The notes under the pieces were generated by a model. The model had not been told where the DNA came from. It ran no database searches and saw nothing but the letters and a program-made list of their open reading frames with translations. Of a stretch of DNA of 28,878 bases, positions 5,052 through 13,909 are shown piece after piece. The stretch lies in the IMG/VR virus record IMGVR_UViG_3300003314_000006, positions 1-28,878 of that record, one strand, 5' to 3'. Origin of the DNA: a virus. Both the position numbers and the translations under genes were made by a program. Numbering within the stretch: position 1 is the first letter of the stretch; each line of letters opens with the position of its first letter.

Positions 5052-6530
5052 ATGACTCAGAATTTTGTTGACCCACCCGATGAGCGGCAGGATTTCGCCG
5101 CTGATTCTCCGAAGGGAGTAATCAAAGAGAAAGACAGTGGTAGTGCAGGTTCCTTCGAGGGGCCGCGATCTTCGGAACCTCCGAAAGACGAGATCGAGGA
5201 TCATCGGGATATTGCCCGAACAGATGCTCACGTCCATGAATCGCTACAGACCCTTGTCGACTGGATTTGTGGTGACGGATTCAATATCTCCCCACGGCAT
5301 ATTTCGGGAGTTAATGGATCTGGAGGAACATCTTCCGGCGCTACCGCCAACGTCGACGAATCGAAACTCGCTCAGCAACAGCAGGTTCCATCACTCCGCC
5401 TGCTGATTCATAATTCTGAATTTGGGCGTGTTTACAATCAGTGGGTCGAATACGCTGTTCAAGACGGGCATGCGTTCATGGAGTTGGTGGTTGAGGAGGA
5501 GCGGTTCCGACCGCGTTTACTCCCAACCGAACGGATGCACAAGAAGACTGACGAATTTGGATTCGTCACGCAGTACGCTCTCGAACCTCCTGGTGGCGGC
5601 AGTCCTGACGACGATGATGCCACCAAATACGACCCACATGAAGTAGCTGAACTCTGGTTCACTAAAGATCCGACTGAAGACTTCGGTCGATCGTTCGTTG
5701 AGCCGGTCAAGGAGCAAGCGGATATGCTCCGAGACATGGAGTTCGATTACGCTCGATTCGTTGCTACGAAGGCTTATCCTCCGATCCTTTGGACTCTCGG
5801 TACTGAAGAAGAACAGTGGTCCGAGGATCAGATTCAGGGATGGCTGGATACTGTTGAGGAGATCGAGCCCGACTCAATGCTTGCAGCCCCTCACGATGTT
5901 AACCACGACACCGTTGGTGTTACGTCTACATCATCTTCCGCAGGTGCGATGAAGCTCGAGGGGACGTTCAAACATCTCGAGGATCGAATCGTCACCGGAC
6001 TTGGCGTTCCTTCCATTCTTCTAAACATGGAGGGGGGTTCTGGTGAAGCTACAGCCGCTATGCCTGCGTTCAAGCGTAGGATCAAACGGCTACAGAACGT
6101 CGTTAAAAGTGCAGTCGAACAGCAGATTTTCAAATCGCTCCTGGTCGAGTCCTCTCTCGAGGATTTCGATGGAGTGGTTCCCGAATTTGAGTTCGGTGAG
6201 CATTCTAATTCCGAGAAGCGTCTTGAGATTGATAAGCTGATTAAGCTGTATCAGACCGGGATGCTAACTCGTGAAGCGTTCGCTGAGCGTGCGGGAATTG
6301 ATCCTGAGGTGGAACTACCATCGCCCGACGAGCTTACTGGGGAGATCATTCCTCTAATCACTGCGCTCGCCGGGACTGGAGATCGGGCTCAAAATCCTGA
6401 TGGTGGAAGTCCGACCGATACTGGTACGGGCGTTGAATCCGCTGGAGGTGAGGTGAAATCTCGAGAGTCATCTCGTGACGAATCCAACCAACGAAATCGT
6501 CAGTCTATTACTGAAGATGAAGATGCATAA
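5052..6530 (+). CDS. Portal protein
   Basis: 492 residues following the large terminase by 5 bp. This is the dodecameric portal through which DNA enters and to which the tail attaches. The order fits: an N-terminal arm, the region FGRVYNQWVEYAVQDGHAF with following strands (about 120-190), a segment with RSFVEPVKEQADMLRDMEFDYARF typical of portal helices, the LGVPSILLNM stretch, and long C-terminal helices. The last 70 residues are a disordered acidic Ser/Gly/Glu tail. Its stop overlaps the next start (TAATG). The assignment rests on gene order plus these portal-like segments. Confidence 0.9.
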   Translation: MTQNFVDPPDERQDFAADSPKGVIKEKDSGSAGSFEGPRSSEPPKDEIEDHRDIARTDAHVHESLQTLVDWICGDGFNISPRHISGVNGSGGTSSGATANVDESKLAQQQQVPSLRLLIHNSEFGRVYNQWVEYAVQDGHAFMELVVEEERFRPRLLPTERMHKKTDEFGFVTQYALEPPGGGSPDDDDATKYDPHEVAELWFTKDPTEDFGRSFVEPVKEQADMLRDMEFDYARFVATKAYPPILWTLGTEEEQWSEDQIQGWLDTVEEIEPDSMLAAPHDVNHDTVGVTSTSSSAGAMKLEGTFKHLEDRIVTGLGVPSILLNMEGGSGEATAAMPAFKRRIKRLQNVVKSAVEQQIFKSLLVESSLEDFDGVVPEFEFGEHSNSEKRLEIDKLIKLYQTGMLTREAFAERAGIDPEVELPSPDELTGEIIPLITALAGTGDRAQNPDGGSPTDTGTGVESAGGEVKSRESSRDESNQRNRQSITEDEDA

Positions 6531-6820
6531 TGATAGACTCGGACGACAAATCTGACTCTGAATCTGAAATCGAAATTCTCCGGGGGATTCTGAGCGAGGT
6601 ACAAGACCTCAATGCACAGCTCGCCCGGACTGATGAACGCAGTCGACAGAACCGTAGTGACGTTGAAACGCTAAGAGAAGATCGAATCGCCCCTCTGGAA
6701 ACAGATGTTGTGGAAAATTCGAACCGCAGCCGACGTAACTCATTGGTTCTCGGGGCTGCTGTCACACTTTTCACGATTGTTTTCGGTGGAGGGGTCACTT
6801 ACGTATTTACGATTCTATGA
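6530..6820 (+). CDS. Coiled-coil protein with C-terminal membrane anchor
   Basis: 96 residues: an acidic N-terminus, a long coiled coil (about 12-62) and one membrane helix (about 72-94) after basic residues RSRR. The layout resembles XhlA-type phage membrane proteins and holin accessories, but sequence identity is not evident. It lies between portal and protease, coupled to both (1-bp and 4-bp overlaps), an odd place for a lysis gene. It may anchor procapsid assembly to the membrane or act in exit or lysis; both are inference. Confidence 0.7.
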   Translation: MIDSDDKSDSESEIEILRGILSEVQDLNAQLARTDERSRQNRSDVETLREDRIAPLETDVVENSNRSRRNSLVLGAAVTLFTIVFGGGVTYVFTIL

Positions 6821-7557
6821 CTGTAAACATCAAAGAAGTAGAGTTTTCAAGTAACGATTCTCCATCAGATTCCGATGGAGTAACGCCGGTTGATATGGAC
6901 GATCGGCTCGAGTTCACTGCTGGTCGAAACTTCCCCGATTCGATCGACCTCGATGGTTTCAACGACCACGGTGTGCGTGAGAATCGAGACGATGAAGGGA
7001 ACCTCGAGTCGGTCGACGTAGTGTACGAAGCTATGGAACCCGGTGCGCCTGAAGATAGAAACGGCGTTCGGGTGACTGAGGATTTCCTTCGCGAAGTTGC
7101 CGACAAAGACTACTCAGGCCAAGAGCCGTACATGCTTGGTCATTCTGAGAAACCTCTCGATGAAGTTGGGAAAATGAAGGAGGTTTGGTTCTCGGATTCT
7201 GTTGAGAAGCTGATGGTGATGAACCGTGTGTTCAACACCGGAGCTGCTACGCACGATGAGGTAATCAATCGGCTGACGCATACCCCTCCGACCATGACTG
7301 ATGGTTCGGTTGGGTTCGGTAACAATTACGAGGCTGTCGTGAACGCCTCTGGAGAGCCTGAACTCATTGACGGGCGGATTCGGGAATTTAGTACCGTTCC
7401 GTTCCCCGGTGGGTATGACGAAGGTGGAGTTGGCCTCCCGGCCACTGCCTTCGCTGAGAAGGTTCTCGACAAGGCTGGTGGCGATTTCGATGATGGGGAC
7501 GTAGAAGATACCCCGGAGAACTTTGCTACCGCCGTCACGGAGACTATTTCCTTTTAA
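6817..7557 (+). CDS. Prohead maturation protease
   Basis: 246 residues between portal and scaffold, the usual place for the protease that cleaves scaffold and capsid proteins. Two segments fit the HK97-type prohead protease pattern: a His in MLGHSEKPLDEVGKMKEVWF (H109, followed by the strand the family uses for its G-x-V segment), and SVGFGN (164-169) followed by IREFSTVPFPGG (188-199), which matches the family's L-x-E-V-S-x-V-x-x-P motif with S192. The C-terminus is acidic. I propose H109 and S192 or S164 as catalytic; this is not proven. Confidence 0.7.
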   Translation: MTVNIKEVEFSSNDSPSDSDGVTPVDMDDRLEFTAGRNFPDSIDLDGFNDHGVRENRDDEGNLESVDVVYEAMEPGAPEDRNGVRVTEDFLREVADKDYSGQEPYMLGHSEKPLDEVGKMKEVWFSDSVEKLMVMNRVFNTGAATHDEVINRLTHTPPTMTDGSVGFGNNYEAVVNASGEPELIDGRIREFSTVPFPGGYDEGGVGLPATAFAEKVLDKAGGDFDDGDVEDTPENFATAVTETISF

Positions 7558-8012
7558 TGCTAACTATGGATTTCTCCAAGGTTACTTTTGACGAAGACGT
7601 TGATGAGCTTGAGGCTGATGAAGCCCGAGAGCTTGTCAGCAAATTCCAGACCGCACAGGAACAGAATATCGCTGAGTTCGAAGATGCCAGCGAAAAGATC
7701 GACGACCTCGAAGGCGATTTCGCTGAGTTCGAGGATGCTGATGAGGAGCTTACGGCTGAGGTTGCCGACGCTACCTTCATGAGCGAAGATGAAGCCGCTA
7801 ACCTTGATTTCTCCCGAAAGCGCGAAATTCTCGCTGATTTCTCCGAGGAGGAGGAAGATGAAGGTGAGGATGAAGGCGACGAAGGAGATGAAGGTGACGG
7901 CGGCCAGACGTTCTCCGACATGGGTCAGAAGGGCGAGACTCATGATGAGGATGAGGCAGAGCGGAATTTCGCGGAGAATTATCTCGGCGACGTTCCGGGC
8001 CTCCAGCTTTAA
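7557..8012 (+). CDS. Capsid scaffold protein
   Basis: 151 residues, extremely acidic, with a predicted coiled coil (about 15-70) and a run of Glu/Asp/Gly (about 95-118). Size, composition and place between protease and capsid genes fit an internal scaffold removed during maturation. Start ATG 7557 overlaps the previous stop by 1 bp; ATG 7566 is an alternative. No enzymatic motif is present. Confidence 0.65.
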   Translation: MLTMDFSKVTFDEDVDELEADEARELVSKFQTAQEQNIAEFEDASEKIDDLEGDFAEFEDADEELTAEVADATFMSEDEAANLDFSRKREILADFSEEEEDEGEDEGDEGDEGDGGQTFSDMGQKGETHDEDEAERNFAENYLGDVPGLQL

Positions 8013-8035
8013 ACAAAATTTTCTACTAACTACTA

Positions 8036-8551
8036 ATGACGAACTTCAAATTCGCTAAGTTCAAGGACACTCCGCTGAACCGCGACGGTGAAACTCTCGA
8101 CCCTTCCGTTACGCTTCCAGTTCTGGAAGGTGACGTTATCGGTCTGACTGAGGACGCTGATGGGAATACCATCGTCGTCCCCGCCGACGCTGATTCCGGT
8201 GTTGCACAGCCCGCTATTGGCGTTCTCATGGAGGAGGTTCGAGATCGCTCCTACTGGAGCGCAACCCTCCATGACAATGGCGCTATGGGTCGCCGTCTGG
8301 ACGATCTCTACGATAAGGAGCGTACTCAGGCTGGCGACGAAGTTACCTACTTCACTCACGGGATCTACCTGGAGGACGAAGACGGTGACGTTGACTTCAC
8401 GCCGAACGAGCCGGTCTATCTCGCTGCTGGCGGTGGAGTCACTCAGACTGAGCCTTCGACTACGGGCGACGTTCAGCAGGTTCTTGGTGTCGCTGTTAAC
8501 ACCACGACGTTCCTGCTCGATGTTGACTTCGATTACGCTACCAGCGCGTAA
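8036..8551 (+). CDS. Capsid decoration protein (putative)
   Basis: 171 residues, predicted mainly beta, with repeated Gly turns: DVIGLTEDADGNTIVV near residues 33-48 and QQVLGVAVNTT near the end. This resembles small head-decoration proteins encoded just before the major capsid gene, which trimerise on the capsid surface. The high use of preferred codons, like the next gene, suggests strong expression. Exact family not confirmed. Confidence 0.6.
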   Translation: MTNFKFAKFKDTPLNRDGETLDPSVTLPVLEGDVIGLTEDADGNTIVVPADADSGVAQPAIGVLMEEVRDRSYWSATLHDNGAMGRRLDDLYDKERTQAGDEVTYFTHGIYLEDEDGDVDFTPNEPVYLAAGGGVTQTEPSTTGDVQQVLGVAVNTTTFLLDVDFDYATSA

Positions 8552-8596
8552 TCGTTCTAACGATTCAAACACTTAACTAACTCTTTCTAATTCTTT

Positions 8597-9553
8597 ATGG
8601 CACGACCACGCGAAATTCATACGAAGGACGACGTTCCGCTCGTTGAGATTGCGGAGCAGACGCAGAATCTGATCAATTACTTCAACGATGCGGATCGTCC
8701 GTTCCGCGACCTTTTCGTTGAGGAAGTCGACCAGCAGACTTTCCTTCAGGAGATCGAGGCCGAACCGGGCGAGTGGGAAAAGCTCGCAGAGGGCGAGTTC
8801 CCCGGTACGACTCGCGCACAGGACGACGACTACATGCAGATGACGATCCGTACTCAGGAGTACGGTCGTTCTCTCGGCTTCACGCAGAAGTTCCTCGAGA
8901 ACTCGACTTCGGACCACGTTCTCAAGCAGGTCCAGAACGTTCTCGAGGAGGGGATGGAGACGGAGGATCGTATTATCCACGATGTTATCTTCAATGGCAT
9001 CGCGGATGGTACGGAAGACGTTTGGTTCGACGTTCCCGATCACGGCGACTATGGTTTCACCCGAAGCCACTCGCACACGTTCGCGGATACGGAAGAACTG
9101 TTCGGCGACACGAACGCTCACTCACACCTCGACCACGTTGAGGAGGCTGCTGACGACCTCTATCACCACGGCTGGAACGGTGACAAGGTTCTTCTCGGTT
9201 CCCTCGACTTCAAGCGCGGGATTCGTAACGAGCTTGAGGGCCACAACTTCCACATCCCGATGGCGACTGGGATGCGGAGTTCCGACATTCGGGATCTGAC
9301 GGTCAACCCCCGTGGTGTCAGTATCCTTACGACCCCGTACCTGACGGGCGACGAGTTCTACATCATTGACGTTGGCGAGAACCCGGTCAAGGAGTACATC
9401 GACCGTGAGATGCAGATCACGCGACCGACTGGCGGTCCTGCTGTTGAACCCGGTCAGATCATCAACAGCCACGCGACGATGGACTTCGGTGTGTCCATGA
9501 CGAACCCGCTTGGTGCTGTCCACTTCGAGGGCACCAACACGAACTACAGCTAA
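8597..9553 (+). CDS. Major capsid protein, HK97 fold
   Basis: 318 residues, the best codon-optimised gene here. It shows the features of haloarchaeal tailed-virus capsid proteins: an N-terminal arm, an E-loop region (about 55-90), the long spine helix (TSDHVLKQVQNVLEEGMETEDRII, about 103-127) and a beta-rich P-domain ending in SMTNPLGAVHFEG. An insertion rich in His (GFTRSHSHTF to AHSHLDH, about 152-180) may bind metal. A 45-bp gap precedes it and TTTTTT at 9567-9572 follows, so it may be transcribed or terminated separately to raise its level. No CTCAATG element lies between 6615 and 10133. Confidence 0.88.
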   Translation: MARPREIHTKDDVPLVEIAEQTQNLINYFNDADRPFRDLFVEEVDQQTFLQEIEAEPGEWEKLAEGEFPGTTRAQDDDYMQMTIRTQEYGRSLGFTQKFLENSTSDHVLKQVQNVLEEGMETEDRIIHDVIFNGIADGTEDVWFDVPDHGDYGFTRSHSHTFADTEELFGDTNAHSHLDHVEEAADDLYHHGWNGDKVLLGSLDFKRGIRNELEGHNFHIPMATGMRSSDIRDLTVNPRGVSILTTPYLTGDEFYIIDVGENPVKEYIDREMQITRPTGGPAVEPGQIINSHATMDFGVSMTNPLGAVHFEGTNTNYS

Positions 9554-9566
9554 ACCAGCTTAGTTC

Positions 9567-9572
9567 TTTTTT
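9567..9572 (+). terminator. Oligo-T after the capsid gene
   Basis: TTTTTT follows the capsid stop by 13 bp and precedes the next ATG by 6 bp. Oligo-T runs terminate archaeal transcription, often partially. This would enrich capsid mRNA over downstream genes; inferred. Confidence 0.4.
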
Positions 9573-9578
9573 ATACTA

Positions 9579-10013
9579 ATGGCTAACAGCGACGAACAAC
9601 TCGAGAGCGAAGTTCGAGGCTTTACCGGCGTCGATACTGCTGTTGTTGATGCTGAGGAATTTACGACGGTACTCTCAGACGCAAAGCGGCATATTCAGAC
9701 GCGACGTTCGCTGGGGCCTGAACAAACTGATTGGTATGGCGACTCTGCTCAGGAAGAAGCTCTAAACTGGGCTACGAAGCTGTTTCTCAAAGTCGCCGCT
9801 GGTGAATTGGACTCTCAGACAATCCAGGTAGGTGCGATCGACCACGACACCCTTCTCGCGAAAGGAGACGACGATTACACCGTCTGGTATCGAAACATGG
9901 AGCGGGCGATTCGGCAGATCAATCCTGAAACTTCTTTCGGGATTGCAACTACCGAACGTCGCGTCTATGGCAGCGATAGCGAAGATGATTCTGGTGGCGG
10001 TATTAGTCTATGA
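9579..10013 (+). CDS. Head-tail adaptor protein
   Basis: 144 residues, the first gene after the capsid gene. It is mainly helical (LNWATKLFLKVAAGEL in the middle) with a disordered acidic C-terminus, as in gp6/gp15-type adaptors that bind below the portal. It overlaps the next gene by 4 bp (ATGA). Assignment by place, size and helical pattern. Confidence 0.7.
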   Translation: MANSDEQLESEVRGFTGVDTAVVDAEEFTTVLSDAKRHIQTRRSLGPEQTDWYGDSAQEEALNWATKLFLKVAAGELDSQTIQVGAIDHDTLLAKGDDDYTVWYRNMERAIRQINPETSFGIATTERRVYGSDSEDDSGGGISL

Positions 10014-10345
10014 ACCGTCAAGTTCGTTCTACGATTCATAGACTCGGTAACGAGGTAACGATCAAGACTCGATCGACGAGCGGATCTAACTCGTTCAATA
10101 ATCCACAGTCTACGTGGTCAGAGTCACACACCACTCAATGCGTTCGAACATATCCAAACCGTAACACTCAGTTCGAAAATCGAGGTGGGAGTTATAACGA
10201 AGATCGAGCGTTGTTCATCTTCGAGCGGGGAGAAGCTCCCGAGTCCGGTTCACGAATTGTGTATGACGGACAAGAGTACGAAGTAAAATCCCCGACGCCT
10301 TACGACACTCACGTTGCTATTTTCGGTGAACCTGTTTCGCAATAA
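10010..10345 (+). CDS. Head closure (stopper) protein
   Basis: 111 residues with an SH3-like beta pattern ending in GQEYEVKSPTPYDTHVAIFGEP. This is typical of SPP1 gp16-like stoppers that seal the filled head. It overlaps both neighbours (ATGA, TAATG). Family membership is inferred from pattern and position. Confidence 0.65.
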   Translation: MNRQVRSTIHRLGNEVTIKTRSTSGSNSFNNPQSTWSESHTTQCVRTYPNRNTQFENRGGSYNEDRALFIFERGEAPESGSRIVYDGQEYEVKSPTPYDTHVAIFGEPVSQ

Positions 10346-13300
10346 TGGTTAAAATAAAGGTAGATGTAAGCGGGATTGAGTCCACCCTCAATGAGATTGA
10401 ACGCGATCTCCATCGCGGTATGGAGAAGTCAACTGATAATCTCGTTGATAACGCGAGAGATCACGCTCGCAAGGTTATCTCTGAGGAGGACGCTATCTTC
10501 AATTCGGAAGTCTACGCAGGCTTTCGTGACGCTGAAACTCGCAATTCTACCTATACCGTTCGTGCGAAACTCTACAACAACGTAGAACACGCTGATGTTC
10601 TCGAGGAAGGAGCGAAATTTCCCGCAGAAGGCCCTCCAGTTGAAGCACTACTCCCTTGGGTAGTCCGAAAGATGAACTGGCGGCCTGATGGCGGCCTTGA
10701 CTTCGATAATGATGATGGCGGTCGGCCTGATTCATTTGACGATGATGATTCAGGTGGCGATGGTGAGGATACCTCCATTGACCGGAGTAGTCCTGATGAG
10801 GATAATCCTGAGAATTGGAACGATCTTTCTCGAGATTACTCCGAAGCGAAGGAGATTCCTGAAAACGCTATCCTGAAAAACACCTACGCTAACGCACCAG
10901 TTAGACGGTTTGATGATGGTATTTACTTCGGATGGAACGAAGACAAATACCAGATTCGACCGACCAGCTCAGGGTTCGAGCATTATACTCTCCGAAAAGG
11001 CGAGTATGAGTACGTCGGCACAACCGATAGTGCGAATTACTACGTTCCCGACGAAGCAGATCAAGTCTTAGGTTACAAACGAGCAACTGACGACGACTTC
11101 AACTACGACATTTACCGACCTCGAGACTTACCTACAGGGATCACTCAAGATTTCTATCGGAATGATTGGAACGATCTCGAAGACTTTGAGAATAAGGTTG
11201 GGCGTGAGCTTGCTTATCGAGACAACTACGGGATAATCCATGAGGGTGAAGTTCTCAAAGTCGATGACGATGGATCTGTTACACTCGTAGATAATGAGAC
11301 TAATCAAACAACAGAGTGGCTTCCCGATCTTAATCAAACTGAGATTGTAGCTGTTGAGACTGTTGACTTTGAGAAGAATAATCCCCTTTTCAATGTAGAA
11401 AAAGAAGACGTTCGAGTTGGTGAGAAAGTCTACGCGAGTAGTTCCAAATATCGAAGGCTCGAGATTTCTGAAAAGAAGGGAACTACTTTCATAGGGACAG
11501 ATGACAACGGATCTGCGTTCGAGCTTGAGTATGATCGGATCGTCAGCCGCCTTGAACACGGTCCGGTTTCAAACCGCATTGACGAGTGGGAGACTGGCGA
11601 TCGAGTCACGTTCTACGATGAAGATGACGATGAGTTCATTGACATAATCCTCACCGGCAATCGTGATTTCTCTGGTGAGAGGTTCGAAGCAATCCACCCT
11701 CAGACGAAAGATCCGATGGGAGAGATCCCACAGGCTCTATTCGTTGAGTGGGAATCAGCTCCCAACATTGACGAGACGAAGATCACACCGTCAATGCGGC
11801 GAGTCACTATCGGATCATCCGAAGTTGGCAAAGATGAGTTATCATACACAGACCAAGATGTAGTCCTGTATCACCCCATTGAGGGGGAGACGAGATCGGC
11901 AACGGTCACGTCCCCACCTTGGAATGATAACTATGAAGTAACTCTCTCAAACGGAGATGTAATCGACATTGACTCTGATGATTGGCAAATTCGCGCTGGT
12001 GTTGATTTCAAAACTCTCAGCGACACAGATCAAAAGAACGCTATAGCAGATCACTTTGAGAATAGTGTCGACATTTCTGGCGCAGATTCTGAGGATATAG
12101 ATTACTACAAGAAAGCTCTCAAGGATTCCATCCATGAAAATTATAGTGATGATGATAAGCTCGCTCAGACAGTCTTCAGCTTGACGGAAACTGCTGTAAA
12201 CGACAATCGAGCGCATGCTGCTAACACCGCATCCAATGATGGATGGTCGCTCCAGATGAAGCCGAAGCCCAATACCGATAGCAATATGCTGGTTCGAGAC
12301 TGGTATCAGACATTCGACCATGAATTTGGTCACGGATACAGTAAACCCACCGTAGGTGGGACAAGTGCTTACAGAAAAGATCCAAAGGAATACGACTTCT
12401 CTGGACCTTGGGGTAAGAAAGACGATCCAGACTACGATCACATGTATGTAGCCGATCTCCCCAAGTGGGAGTTCGGTTCAAACAGCCCTATGCATGGATA
12501 CAAAGAGATGTATATGTTCACCCCCGGCGATGGGAAGATGCAAATCTCTTATAATTCTGATGGGGATATTCAACTCGACTCTCGAAACTCAATGAATCCA
12601 TATGGGTTCGATGAGTGGGGAGATAGAGTGCGAGAAAAGGCGATAGCTGATGCAGAAGGTACAACTCTCGCTCAGAAGGAAATGTCCACTAACATCCGTG
12701 AGTTGGATGATAAGCAAGTCTTCGGTTCTATCGATGAGGACTTCGCTATTGATGAAGGCGATTACGTCGCTTTCGATGTTGATGGAGAGACTGTAATTCA
12801 CGAGTACACTGGTCGAGAGGGAATGTCTACTAACTTCAGTCAAAATTCTGATGAAGATGTTCCAACATCCGGGGAATCAGTCACTTTCGAAACCTTGGAT
12901 GGAGATTACAACTACTTCTACGTAGGAAGTGATGGAAATGTGTATGATACGGAATACACAGATAACGGAACTACAGTCCTGACAAAGAAGAATGACACCT
13001 TCATCGGGACGGCGACGATCTCGAACTACGACCCCTCCCTCAATGAGTTTCCCGACCTAACGGAGACTGAAAACATTGAGCGGATGCAAGAAGCCGCGAA
13101 TATGGCTTGGTGGTATCAGGCTATCCACATCGAACACGACACTTCTACGGACAAGGAGCGTTCAAAGGAAATCGTCCTCTCTGGTGGATACTCGTCCACT
13201 TACGCGGAAGAAGTTATGTCAACCTTCACTGAAGCGATAGCACATCCCGATCCGCCATATCAAGCTATGGAGGATTTAGAGATGATTATAGAACGGTATC

Positions 13301-13386
13301 CGTTCTTCATAGAGCAAGTGCTTAAGGAAAGAAAGCCCGTAAGTAATAGGGTGGAGCAGGAACTCAAGGAGGAAGGATTCCTATAA
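10345..13386 (+). CDS. Neck protein (HK97 gp10-like) fused to zincin-like domain
   Basis: 1013 residues where a 110-150 residue tail-completion protein is expected. Residues 1-112 match the HK97 gp10 type, including YNNVEHADVLEEGAKF and the ALLPWVVRKMNW end. A disordered Asp/Gly linker follows (about 113-160). Several beta, SH3-like units come next (starting near 285, 355, 414, 500), then a helical part. HEFGH at 659-663, after DWYQTFD, is an HExxH zinc-protease motif. A further insertion with beta units (about 800-885) precedes a terminal helical part with STYAEEVMSTFTEAIA (951-966), where E955, E956 or E963 could be the third zinc ligand. This resembles toxin-type zincins carried on phage structural proteins. 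The late stop overlaps the next ATG by 1 bp. Protease activity is predicted, not shown. Confidence 0.75.
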   Translation: MVKIKVDVSGIESTLNEIERDLHRGMEKSTDNLVDNARDHARKVISEEDAIFNSEVYAGFRDAETRNSTYTVRAKLYNNVEHADVLEEGAKFPAEGPPVEALLPWVVRKMNWRPDGGLDFDNDDGGRPDSFDDDDSGGDGEDTSIDRSSPDEDNPENWNDLSRDYSEAKEIPENAILKNTYANAPVRRFDDGIYFGWNEDKYQIRPTSSGFEHYTLRKGEYEYVGTTDSANYYVPDEADQVLGYKRATDDDFNYDIYRPRDLPTGITQDFYRNDWNDLEDFENKVGRELAYRDNYGIIHEGEVLKVDDDGSVTLVDNETNQTTEWLPDLNQTEIVAVETVDFEKNNPLFNVEKEDVRVGEKVYASSSKYRRLEISEKKGTTFIGTDDNGSAFELEYDRIVSRLEHGPVSNRIDEWETGDRVTFYDEDDDEFIDIILTGNRDFSGERFEAIHPQTKDPMGEIPQALFVEWESAPNIDETKITPSMRRVTIGSSEVGKDELSYTDQDVVLYHPIEGETRSATVTSPPWNDNYEVTLSNGDVIDIDSDDWQIRAGVDFKTLSDTDQKNAIADHFENSVDISGADSEDIDYYKKALKDSIHENYSDDDKLAQTVFSLTETAVNDNRAHAANTASNDGWSLQMKPKPNTDSNMLVRDWYQTFDHEFGHGYSKPTVGGTSAYRKDPKEYDFSGPWGKKDDPDYDHMYVADLPKWEFGSNSPMHGYKEMYMFTPGDGKMQISYNSDGDIQLDSRNSMNPYGFDEWGDRVREKAIADAEGTTLAQKEMSTNIRELDDKQVFGSIDEDFAIDEGDYVAFDVDGETVIHEYTGREGMSTNFSQNSDEDVPTSGESVTFETLDGDYNYFYVGSDGNVYDTEYTDNGTTVLTKKNDTFIGTATISNYDPSLNEFPDLTETENIERMQEAANMAWWYQAIHIEHDTSTDKERSKEIVLSGGYSSTYAEEVMSTFTEAIAHPDPPYQAMEDLEMIIERYPFFIEQVLKERKPVSNRVEQELKEEGFL

Positions 13387-13688
13387 TGAAGGTTGTATTC
13401 ATGAAAGGCGGTGGAAAGGGTGAAGCTGAGTATGATTCCTCGGATGGGACATACTCCTGGTCGTATGATCGAGATGATCCTGCGATCGAGAACATCCTAT
13501 CTGAGCTTGAAGATGGTCGACATTACTCTAAAATAGCGACTGATCTTCCAGATTCATATGATGGCGATGAAATCCGTGAAGTCGCTACTGAAGAAAGCCA
13601 CGAACCGCTCCCGTGGGATGAGCAGATCAAAGCTCTCGTTCCGCCGTTGGAGCGGAATGGTGCGGAAATCATATATCTCGGTGAATAA
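13386..13688 (+). CDS. Unknown protein after the zincin gene
   Basis: 100 residues, acidic, predicted alpha/beta, with no recognised family. TAATG overlaps couple it to the zincin gene before and the small gene after. Small genes directly behind a toxin-like domain are often immunity or accessory factors; this is only positional inference. It is otherwise in the place of neck genes. Confidence 0.7.
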   Translation: MKVVFMKGGGKGEAEYDSSDGTYSWSYDRDDPAIENILSELEDGRHYSKIATDLPDSYDGDEIREVATEESHEPLPWDEQIKALVPPLERNGAEIIYLGE

Positions 13689-13888
13689 TGGCTGACGACG
13701 AAATGACGGCGCTGGTTGACGAGTGGGGAGAATCCAACGTTCAAGCGGCGTTCTGGTTACAGCAGGAAATCAAAGATCGTGGCCTCGAAGGTATTGGATA
13801 CATGGAGGCGGCGAGGAATCATCTACATTCTACTGGCGAATTTACAGTGAAGAAGAAGATGGAATCGCAGATGAATAACGACTACTGA
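13688..13888 (+). CDS. Small helical protein, unknown
   Basis: 66 residues, mostly helical, less acidic at the C-terminus (VKKKMESQM). Coupled by a 1-bp overlap to the gene before and followed by TTTTTT at 13895-13900. It forms a small accessory block with the previous gene between neck and tail terminator. Function unknown. Confidence 0.65.
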   Translation: MADDEMTALVDEWGESNVQAAFWLQQEIKDRGLEGIGYMEAARNHLHSTGEFTVKKKMESQMNNDY

Positions 13889-13894
13889 CGCGGC

Positions 13895-13900
13895 TTTTTT
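13895..13900 (+). terminator. Oligo-T run after accessory neck genes
   Basis: TTTTTT in a 21-bp gap, preceded by GC-rich bases (GACGCGGC). It may be a partial terminator. Confidence 0.3.
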
Positions 13901-13909
13901 CTACGGCTA

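Noticed and set aside
8033-8572. Minus-strand frame of 179 codons
   Set aside because: Antisense shadow of the decoration-protein gene, with no independent signals.
8573-9121. Long minus-strand frame (182 codons) across the capsid gene
   Set aside because: Shadow of strong codon bias in the capsid gene; the plus-strand product is a clear capsid protein.
11947-12441. Minus-strand frame of 164 codons inside the neck-zincin gene
   Set aside because: Opposite the HEFGH region; hydrophobic non-acidic product without start signals.
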